Shown piece after piece: positions 45,489-64,000 of a stretch of 64,000 bases of DNA. The notes under the pieces are model-generated. The model was not told the DNA's origin. It did not search any database and worked only from the letters and a program-made list of their open reading frames with translations. The stretch comes from Cephalotus follicularis (Eukaryota; Streptophyta; Magnoliopsida; Oxalidales; Cephalotaceae): NCBI GenBank assembly GCA_001972305.1, contig BDDD01001777.1, positions 112,204-176,203 of the forward strand, read 5' to 3'. Numbering within the stretch: the stretch's first letter is position 1; each line of letters starts with the position of its first letter. The position numbers and the translations under genes were made by a program.

Positions 45489-47739
45489 TATGTGTATTTT
45501 TTTTAATGAACTGGGTCTGTATATTCACACATTAAATAAAGAATTATATTTGTGATTTATTTAAGTTTTAATATTTTATGGTTATTGATGATGATGATTG
45601 TACGAATTTTCACGTGTCGAGCCATGGGGCCCAACCCAAGGTTCGGGTACTCCCGAGGACACTCCGATGCTTAAGTTAGACGAGACAAGGAAGAATGCAA
45701 TCACATGGTGGTTTTGTATGTAAAAATGGCTGACCTGTGTAAAGTCTTTGATTCTGGTATTTATAGAGATAGTTTATAACTGCCTCTGCATAATTCTCGG
45801 AAGTGGTTTGTGTTCCCTTAAGGAAATGCCGAGGATCTCGGGATTTCCCTGATTCTCCGCCGGATTTGGCGCCAAGCCGTTATTAAGGGTTATCTTTACA
45901 GACTTTGAATCACTGAAATATAGGCTGATTTTGGGGCCTTATTCCGTTATGGCCGAGGAGGTCCTTTGAAAAACAGCCGAGGATCTCATCTATTTCTTTA
46001 TTTGGCTCTAAGGCGTTTTCTCTGGATGTTAAGTGGATATAGATTTTAAATCCTTTGTACACGTGGCAGTGGCGCCAACTCCAAGGTCCATCCGTCTGGA
46101 CTTGTTAACACCAATCCTGCTCCATTGCCAGAGACACAGGATGAGCCATACACGGATAACTTCCATAACGCCTTCTCTTCTTCAGGGGTGTCTTCTTCCA
46201 TACACTCCGTAAATGTATGATCTCCTACTAAATCTGCCAAGACCTATGATTTTATTGATGGTGTGGCTTCAAACTTGACGTCATACTCGTCCACCTCGAC
46301 CGACCACTTGATCAACATTCCTGAGATGTCTGGCTTTGCTAAGACTTGTCTTAGTGGTTGGTCGGACAGGACCTTGATGGTATGGTCTTAAAAGTATGGC
46401 CTCAACTTCCTTGCTGCTGTAATCAGAGCATAAGCAAATTTCTCAACTTCAGGATACCTCCCCTCAGCATCATTCAAGGCCTTGCTGACGTAGTACACTA
46501 GCCTCTGAACTTTCTCCTCTTCTCTGACAAACAACCGGATTTGGCGCCACTGCCACGTGTACAAAGGATTTAAAATCTAATCATAACATAAGCAAATTTC
46601 TCAACTTCAGGATACCTCCCCTCAGCATCATTCAAGGCCTTGCTGACGTAGTACACTGGCCTCTGAACTTTCTCCTCTTCTCTGACAAACAACCGGATTT
46701 GACGCCACTACCACGTGTACAAAGGATTTAAAATCTATATCCACTTAGCATCCAGAGGAAACGCCTTAGAGCTAAATAAAGAAACAGACGAGATCCTCGG
46801 CTGTTTTTCAGAGGATCCCATCTGTCATAACGGAACAAGGCCCCAAAATCAGCATATATTCCAGGGATTCAAAGTCTGTAAAGATAACCCTTAATAACGA
46901 CGGCTTGACGCCAAATCCGGCGGAGAATCAGGGAAATCCCGAGATCCTCGGCATTTGACTTTACACAGGTCATCCATTTTTACATACAAAATCACCATGT
47001 GATTGCATTCTTCCTTGCCTCGTCTAACTTAAGCATCAGAGTGTCCTCGGGAGTAAACCCTCATGGACCTACGATCTGTTTGCTTACTTGCGCAGTGAAT
47101 ACAGTCACACCACCATCCTCATTATCTTCTCGGAACTTTCACAGTGTTTCTCTCAACAAATCAAAATCATACACGTGGGATACTGTTGAGTAGAGGATTT
47201 CTGTATCAACAATAACGAAATAAAAACTTAAATCAATTAATAGTTATATAGAGTAAATAATTTAATATATTACAATTACAATGAATAAATAGCAAAACTT
47301 TAATAAATCGTTATATTTCTTTTATAGGATTAATCGTTCTTATTTGTATCATTTTAAAAAGTATTATAAATAAATAAATATCTAATTTACTCTAATAAAA
47401 ATTATAAATAAATATAACCTCTGTTGGTGGTGGTCATCATATAGGGCCAATAATGATTTTTGTAATGAATTGAATATAGAAGAGGAAATAAGGAGCAAAA
47501 ACGAATTTTTTTTGTCAAAGTCATATATATTGTGTCTATGCAAAGAAAAATATATTTTGTTAGTGTGTTTGTTTTTTTTTTTTGTTAATTTGTTATTGAG
47601 TTTTGTTGATGCAGAAATCTCTCCTGCAACAGTACCCCACGTGTAGGGGCTTGATTTGTTTAGAGGAAACGCTGGAATCTGTCCGAGAAAGGGTGTTGTG
47701 TAATGGCGGTTGATGATCCCTGCACAAGCTAGAAAATGG
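45489..47739. repeat. Segment duplication D, copy 1
   Basis: About 2.25 kb, closely matching 51305-53563 with only scattered differences. From left to right it holds a 3' fragment of the Tekay-like LTR (45489-45648), an inverted Tat-like LTR arm, a gypsy pol fragment, a forward Tat-like LTR arm, AT-rich filler (47209-47603) and a short inverted LTR piece (47604-47739). The shared sequence ends at CAAGCTAGAAAATGGA in both copies. Confidence 0.9.
45649..47208. mobile_element. Inverted LTR arms around gypsy pol fragment, fossil
   Basis: The left arm 45650-46078 is an LTR in reverse orientation. The right arm 46699-47208 is the same LTR family in forward orientation, ending CTGTATCA. The arms are inverted repeats of each other over at least 360 bases. 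Between them lies minus-strand pol coding from the end of reverse transcriptase into RNase H (LVYYVSKALNDAEGRYPEVE, DISGMLIKWSVEVDEYDVKF, GAGLVLTSPDG), with a tandem ~157-base duplication at 46427-46736. Normal LTR elements have direct LTRs, so this is a rearranged, fold-back-like fossil. It is broken. Confidence 0.75.
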
Positions 47740-48157
47740 AACCAAATCCGGTGGAGAATCAGGGATATGCCCGAGATCCTCGACATTTTCTTAGGGGAAC
47801 AACGATCAGTTCTGAATTTCATGCTTAGCAGTTACATTCCAGTAATATAAATATCAAATTCAACCACATAATCTAGGTCCGTCATTTTTACACACTAAAG
47901 CACCTTATATTCCTCTGCATTGACTAACTTAAGCATCGGAGTGTCCCCGGGAGAACACCCTCCTGGACATTCAACGTGTTTGCTCTATTTGTGCTGGGGG
48001 ATACAACCAAACATCTATTCTCGAAGCAATCAAGTATTTCTCTCAACAAATCAAAGTCCTCCACGTAGGATACTGTTGAGTAGAGGTTTTTTGCATCAAC
48101 AGTTGACGCCATCTGTGGGAAGCGCTTCAAGAGGCCATTCAGACAATCAATCATACA
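47740..48157 (+). mobile_element. Tat-like gypsy LTR fragment with leader, fossil
   Basis: Matches the LTR at 34239-34728 from ACCAAATCCGGTGGAG onward, ends TTTTTTGCATCA at 48108, followed by a primer-site-like segment and about 45 bases of leader. Both sides are cut by other sequence. Small piece of an old element. Confidence 0.8.
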
Positions 48158-49748
48158 ATTTAATTTATCCACACAAGAAAAACCACAAACTAGGTCTATG
48201 TCCTTATAGGGCCATCCATTATGCATAAGACTTATATAATATCCAATATTATAAAACACAAATAAAACAAATGCCATAAATAATAACCAATTATACAATT
48301 TAATTTAAGGATTGTTAACTGATCAAACTCCTATTGAATCAAGCAATGATTTTTGATTTTCTAAGTGCCAAAATGTATAAAATCCAATTTTATAAAATAA
48401 CAGTTTTTTTAAAGACGTCGACGCTTTCCAGAAGGCGTCGACGCATTTTATGAAAACTACTGAAAAAAGGCGTTGATGCATAATACGAGTATCAATGCGT
48501 TTCTCAAGAACAGTTGAAAAAGGCGTCGATGTTTATCAATAACATCGACGCTTTTCCTGGAAACGATGAACAAGGCATCGACGTCTATCAAGAACGTCGA
48601 CGCGTTTCCTGGAAAGATGAACAAGGCATCAACGTCTATCAAGAACGTCGACGTCTATCGCCCCCTAGGCAGTTTCTGCATTTCAAAAAATGCAGAAAAT
48701 AATGGTCTAGACTTTGGCATTCCAATCTGGCAATCCAAACTGTACTATGCATGTTCCAAACATAATTCTAAACACATTATATCAAATTCACCAGGTCAAA
48801 AACACAATGAAATCCAATTTCATGCAATTTTCACTAATGACACTTTAAAAATCTAGTTTGATCATAAAACACATCCATTAATTAAACCATTAATTAGTAC
48901 ATCATCTAAGGCATAAATTCAATCAAGGATGATGTGGGACTCTCTGATACCACTGTAAGAAATCGGATGAACCGAATCCGGAGCCATAAATGGATTATTG
49001 TGTGTAGGGTGTAGAACAAAACAAAAACATATAAACATGGCAAAGGAAGAACACCCAATAAAACAAATGCAGTCCATTATGGCATGTCCACAGACCACAT
49101 GGATCACCACATCATCAACAGAATTGAATTGGTGTCACCATAGCATACAATGGTGACACACAAGCATGGCGAGAAGAGAAGGACCAAGAGATATACCAGC
49201 GGGTGAAGGCTCATTCTTTCTTTGCGCTACACGCTTGGGAAGACACCAAACTCGTTGCTTCCAAGATCCCTGGTACAGAAGCTACTCCAACCAGCAAGAA
49301 CCAAATACAAAGTGTATGAACTCTCTCTCTCACTCACTAAGCTTAGAAAAGGTAAATTGATATTGACCAATGAAGTCATTTGTCCTAGTGTCCAACACAG
49401 ATGGTAGTGAGAGAATCCATCCTCCAATTCCATGAGCAGGCAACATACGCGCAAGTCTATCCGGTTCACTAATGCCCACAAAGTGAACCAATGACTTGGA
49501 ACAAATTTGACATAAGGATTAAGGTAACCAGTCTCACAGCCTCCATGTCAGGCATCCAACCTTATGTCAGGGCATCACAAGTATAAGTAGGTAATTAATA
49601 AACTATTTCGATTAAGTGATAAAATACAAGTGATACAGCCATAACAAATTAGCACGCATCATATATATAAGGAATAAGATTGTTTCATATAAGAATAGAT
49701 ATAATTTGACAACCCATCTAATGGCTTGTTGGGTCACTATATCTAACA
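48158..49748 (-). mobile_element. Second Ty1/copia: leader plus 5' LTR only, fossil
   Basis: The LTR is 48954-49748 (plus-strand ends TGTAAGAAATC and ATATCTAACA). Its inner neighbour TCTCTGATACCAC is the complement of a tRNA-Met-type primer site on the minus strand, as in the 36-45 kb copia. The leader (48158-48953) has a GTCGAC/ATCGACG palindrome cluster at 48413-48660. Gag and pol are absent. Confidence 0.75.
48413..48660. repeat. CGTCGACG palindrome cluster in second copia leader
   Basis: Four exact GTCGAC centres plus variants (GCGTCGATG, CATCGACGC, GCATCGACG, GCATCAACG) occur in 250 bases, interspersed with TTTCCTGGAAA. It resembles 43190-43446 in position and composition although the elements' LTRs differ. 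Confidence 0.75.
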
Positions 49749-51469
49749 GGTTACTCCATGTTCGAGTGCCTACCAGCATGTGATGTGTGTTTTGCTGTGT
49801 GGTTGCTGTATGTGTTTCCCTGCTTGCTTGTCTGATGTGTGTGTTCTATCGCTTGCTTGTTTGTTTGATTATTTTAGTAATGTAATTATAATTGTTATAA
49901 TTGTTACTTGGACACTCTTGAGACACGTCTACACGTCTTGGTATGTGGAGCTCGCTACCTCTGCACTATACGCCCCTGCAGGTAACCATTTTGTGTCGTA
50001 CTCGTTATTGGCATGTACTGGGCTCTTTTGTGAAGGCGTTACTATGGCCTCCATTGGCATGCGCCATTGTGTGACTCTACGTGCGTTTTATGCACGCCGA
50101 GAGTCAGGGATGGAAACGCCTGAGAAGCCAAGATGCCAAGGACACAAAGTGCCCGAGCTGCCATGGATGAGCGCCCGAGCTGCCATGGATGAATGCCCGA
50201 GCTGCCATGGATGAATGCCCGAGCTCCACACCACGCTAGCACTGCCACCATGCCCGAGCAGTCAGGCCGAGCTCCACCTTCTTGCCGAGCTCCATGCCCG
50301 AGCTACTGCCATGCCGAGGAGCAGTTGGTGTAAAGATGACACTCCCTACCTGCGCATCTTGGGAGGAGGCAACGACGCCAAGCATGCAATGCATGGCAGT
50401 ATCCCTGCCCTGCTTGCCTCCTGAGCAGGCAATGATGATAAGTTGCATGCACGTTTAAGCAAGGGATCACTACTTACATGCGCCTCTGTGATGGGTTCGT
50501 CTCCCGCGTGCATGAAGAAGAGGAAGCACAGTAATTACATGCATGCGTACACCTCTTTGCATGCCCATGCATGTGAAGTGCCAAGCATGAAGTAAATATG
50601 GGTTTGTACCTGGGAAGGGCCATCCAAGTCAATGCACCCAGGACATACTTTAAAGAAAGGAAATACTTTATATAGATGGTCCCAGGCAGGTGAACCCAGC
50701 AAGGGAGAATTCCGTCGAGCAGGTGAACCTACGGGGTGAACTCCGCGAGGCAGGTGATCCCGGGCGAATCCGCCAATGGTGAACCTAAGGGTGAATTCAG
50801 CCAAAGTTGGTGATCCAAAGGGTGAACCGCAGAGCAGGTGAGCAAAGGGTGAATTCCGCTCAGCAAGTGAACCTGGAGGAGAATTCCGCGGGCTGGTGAG
50901 CCTAAAGGTGAACCTTGTATATTAACCAGACCATAAGATGACCGGACTAGACTCCTCTGTATGTGATATGTATGGTTTTAGTAGAGCAGTCCGAGGACAA
51001 AGGATGATGATGATCATGCTATGGATTGTGGTCTGCTTTTATGATTTATTATATTTGTTTCTCCTCTGCTTGTATTGTTTGTTCCTCTGGTATGTGTCCG
51101 TATATGTGGTAACCTACACAACCCTCGGGGTTGCTGACCCATTCCTTTGAATGGGCCAGGTACAGGAACATGTAGTGGTAGCACATCGCAGCAGCGACAA
51201 GGATAAAGAGTGCAGTAAGTTCCTCCTCCTCGACAGTACGCTTTTATAGACGAAATTACAAGAAATAAATATGTATTTATTTATTTTAACTGCTGGTTGT
51301 TGTAGTGTATTTTTTTTAATGAACTGAGTCTGTATATTCACACATTAAATAAAGAATTATATTTATGATTTATTTAAGTTTTAATATTTTATGGTTATTG
51401 ATGATGATGATTGTACGGATTGCTACGTGTCGAGTCGTGGGGCCCAACCCAAGGTTCGGGGCGTGACAT
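49749..51469 (+). mobile_element. Tekay-like gypsy LTR, second copy, 5' truncated, fossil
   Basis: Aligns with about 9243-11275, including GTGCCTACCAGCATG at the left, the GGTGAACC repeat series (50690-50915), ACACAACCCTCGGGGTTGC near 51116, and an end GGTTCGGGGCGTGACA at 51469, the likely true LTR terminus. A 22-base tandem repeat GCCCGAGCTGCCATGGATGA+ occurs at about 50152-50222. The left part is missing, cut at the copia LTR. No genes. Confidence 0.75.
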
Positions 51470-53563
51470 TACTCCCGATGACACTCCGATACTTAAGTTA
51501 GACGAGACAAGGAAGAATGCAATCACATGGTGGTTTTGTATGTAAAAATGGCTGACCTGTGTAAAATCTTTGATTCTGGTATTTATAGAGATAGTTTATA
51601 ACTGCCTCTGCATAATTCTCGGAAGTGGTTTGTGTTCCCTTAAGGAAATGCCGAGGATCTCGGGATTTCCCTGATTCTCCGCCGGATTTGGCGCCAAGCC
51701 GTTATTAAGGGTTATCTTTACAGACTTTGAATCACTGAAATATAGGCTGATTTTGGGGCCTTATTCCGTTATGGCCGAGGAGGTCCTTTGAAAAACAGCC
51801 GAGGATCTCATCTATTTCTTTATTTGGCTCTAAGGCGTTTTCTCTGGATGTTAAGTGGATATAGATTTTAAATCCTTTGTACACGTGGCAGTGGCGCCAA
51901 CTCCAAGGTCCATCCGTCTGGACTTGTTAACACCAATCCTGCTCCATTGCCAGAGACACAGGATGAGCCATACACGGATAACTTCCATAACGCCTTCTCT
52001 TCTTCAGGGGTGTCTTCTTCCATACACTCCGTAAATGTATGATCTCCTACTAAATCTGCCAAGACCTATGATTTTATTGATGGTGTGGCTTCAAACTTGA
52101 CGTCATACTCGTCCACCTCGACCGACCACTTGATCAACATTCCTGAGATGTCTGGCTTTGCTAAGACTTGTCTTAGTGGTTGGTCGGACAGGACCTTGAT
52201 GGTATGGTCTTAAAAGTATGGCCTCAACTTCCTTGCTGCTGTAATCAGAGCATAAGCAAATTTCTCAACTTCAGGATACCTCCCCTCAGCATCATTCAAG
52301 GCCTTGCTGACGTAGTACACTAGCCTCTGAACTTTCTCCTCTTCTCTGACAAACAACCGGATTTGGCGCCACTGCCACGTGTACAAAGGATTTAAAATCT
52401 AATCATAACATAAGCAAATTTCTCAACTTCAGGATACCTCCCCTCAGCATCATTCAAGGCCTTGCTGACGTAGTACACTGGCCTCTGAACTTTCTCCTCT
52501 TCTCTGACAAACAACCGGATTTGGCGCCACTGCCACGTGTACAAAAGATTTAAAATCTATATCCACTTAGCATCCAAAGGAAACGCCTTAAAGCTAAATA
52601 AAGAAACAAACGAGATCCTCGGCTGTTTTTCAAAGGAACACATCTGACATAACGGAAAAAGGCCCCAAAATCAACATATATTCCAGGGATTCAAAGTATG
52701 TAAAAATAACCCTTAATAACGACGGCTTGACGCCAAATCCGGCGGAGAATCAGGGAAATCCCGAGATCCTCGGCATTTGACTTTACACAGGTCATCCATT
52801 TTTACATACAAAATCACCATGTGATTGCATTCTTCCTTGCCTCGTCTAACTTAAGCATCGGAGTGTCCTCGGGAGTAAACCCTCATGGACCTACGATCTG
52901 TTTGCTTACTTGCGCAGCGAATACAGTCACACCACCATCCTCATTATCTTCTTGGAGTTTTCACAGTGTTTCTCTCAACAAATCAAAGTCATACACGTGG
53001 GATACTGTTGAGTAGAGAATTTCTGTATCAACAATAATGAAATAAAAACTTAAATCAATTAATAGTTATATAGAGTAAATAATTTAATATATTACAATTA
53101 CAATGAATAAATAGCAAAACTTTAATAAATCGTTATATTTCTTTTATAGGATTAATCGTTCTTATTTGTATCATTTTAAAAAGTATTATAAATAAATAAA
53201 TATCTAATTTACTCTAATAAAAATTATAAATAAATATAACCTCTGTTGGTGGTGGTCATCATATAGGGCCAATAATGATTTTTGTAATGAATTGAATATA
53301 GAAGAGGAAATAAGGAGCAAAAACGAATTTTTTTTGTCAAAGTCATATATATTGTGTCTATGCAAAGAAAAATATATTTTGTTAGTGTGTTTGTTTTTTT
53401 TTTTTGTTAATTTGTTATTGAGTTTTGTTGATGCAGAAATCTCTCCTGCAACAGTACCCCACGTGTAGGGGCTTGATTTGTTTAGAGGAAACGCTGGAAT
53501 CTGTCCGAGAAAGGGTGTTGTGTAATGGCGGTTGATGATCCCTGCACAAGCTAGAAAATGGAG
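51305..53563. repeat. Segment duplication D, copy 2
   Basis: Copy of 45489-47739 about 5.8 kb away, same orientation and same internal order (LTR 3' end to 51469, inverted LTR arm, pol fragment, forward LTR arm ending 53030, filler, inverted LTR piece 53426-53563). It is followed by unique sequence leading to the POLQ gene. Confidence 0.9.
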
Positions 53564-54524
53564 GTGTTGAATCCATATAAGACAATAATTATCCGTTATA
53601 AGTTGTAAATTGTGACTCCTCTCTCTTTAAATTTCTTTTGATTGAATATTACTTATTAGTTAATGTTTTTGTAAACACAAAAGTGGTGGGACACGCTTTA
53701 TTGAATTTTCCACGAGTGGTGATTAAAAATGAATAAAAAACGTGTGAGAGTGTGAGCTTTTTTTACAAAGACAGTTGTAAAAAGCCTAACCCCATGGAAA
53801 ACCCTAGAAAAATGAAATACGCAATTTACAATCAAACTGTGGCACGATCAAACTGTGGCACGAACCTGAATCTAGCATTAGCAAAGTACAAATTTTGAAA
53901 TAACAGTCGGGTGAGCAAAAATGAGTTGCAAAACGTATCTCATTCATTTGTGTCTGCCAATCAGGTGTTGATGTAGATTATGCTGCAACGAATCGGGTAG
54001 TAGTTTATGTTTAGCATTGATTTAGTTTCTGATTTACGAATCCGTGGAAACGATTAAGAGATTTGAGAGTGGGAGGAGAGGAGAGTGTATAATTTGAGAG
54101 AGTTTGATATGATGTATTAGTTTGAAAGTGAAAACGTCGAAAATAATTTTATCATTTTATTACTTTCGTTAATCAATTTAACGTTCTTAGAATAAAATAT
54201 AATATTGAAATTATTATGCAAATATTCAATCGTAAACTTTTACTCGCAAAATGTTACTTACCTAATATTTTTATCATTTTATGTGAGTAAAATTTAGTCA
54301 AAATAAGGGCACCGATGCAAATAATCCAAAACTTTATAATCTCCGTGGTGGCGAAAAGTTATTATTTTTATTTTATAAATAAACGCTTTGTCATGTGTGA
54401 ATCTGCATGACTGCATCAACTTGGCGCTCACAGAATTCAAAACGACTGAGCGGTGTCGTATTTGTTCCTTGGGGAGAAAGAACTAGGGTTTTGCAGGTTG
54501 CTGTGGCGCTTCCTTTCTTCGACC
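53564..54524 (+). promoter_or_regulatory. 5' flank and leader of TEBICHI/POLQ gene
   Basis: Unique AT-rich DNA without element ends. Near the gene it turns GC-richer (54410-54524), with CTTGGCGCTCACAG and GACTGAGCGG motifs and the ACTAGGGTTTTGC leader element common in plant housekeeping and replication genes. There is no clear TATA box. GGCGCTC near 54424 loosely resembles an E2F site, a weak guess. Confidence 0.4.

Positions 54525-64000
<9,476 letters not shown>

Overview
The window is nuclear DNA of a plant, almost certainly a eudicot. It has two host genes with many short exons and GT-AG introns that read clearly as plant proteins: a BAH-RRM protein of the ASI1/IBM2/SG1 type on the minus strand (about 23.2-31.1 kb), and the 5' two thirds of a TEBICHI/POLQ (DNA polymerase theta) gene on the plus strand (54.5 kb to the window end). 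Nearly everything else is transposable-element debris in AT-rich intergenic DNA. I cannot place the species from sequence alone.

Layout. 0-1.1 kb: a GC-rich, purine/pyrimidine-rich stretch, probably a gypsy-type LTR on the minus strand. 1.1-6.5 kb: a dead hAT DNA transposon with a BED finger. 6.5-12.4 kb: a tandemly duplicated block with a clean solo LTR, a second hAT fragment, a long gypsy (Tekay-like) LTR and a 25-N assembly gap. 12.4-22.9 kb: fold-back MITEs, a coding-poor LTR element (LARD-like) carrying two minisatellites, and a ~1 kb tandem duplication in which only one copy received a hAT MITE, so the other copy is a natural empty site.

22.9-34.2 kb: the ASI1-like gene. Its promoter and noncoding first exon are tandemly duplicated (1.8 kb unit), and its fourth exon carries an in-frame TAG near codon 187. 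34.2-53.6 kb: a nest of old LTR elements. A Tat-like gypsy gag region is split by a Cassandra-like LTR containing a 5S rRNA-derived segment and by an 8.8 kb Ty1/copia element. Beyond it lies a segment with inverted LTR arms around a pol fragment, present twice about 5.8 kb apart. 53.6-64 kb: the TEBICHI/POLQ promoter side and 17 exons, covering the whole helicase region; the polymerase domain lies outside the window.

The two host genes have no operon-like relation. In Arabidopsis ASI1 is needed for full-length transcripts across introns holding heterochromatic repeats, and POLQ does microhomology-mediated end joining, a process known to create tandem duplications; that both lie in a repeat- and duplication-rich window is only a coincidence on this evidence. 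I did not find a convincing unknown protein-coding system. The most useful observations are structural: the paralogous empty site, the duplicated ASI1 promoter/leader, the ASI1 nonsense codon, the 5S-bearing LTR, the higher-order minisatellites in the LARD-like element, and motif clusters (TTGAC, GTCGAC palindromes, GACGGGGGCC) inside elements.
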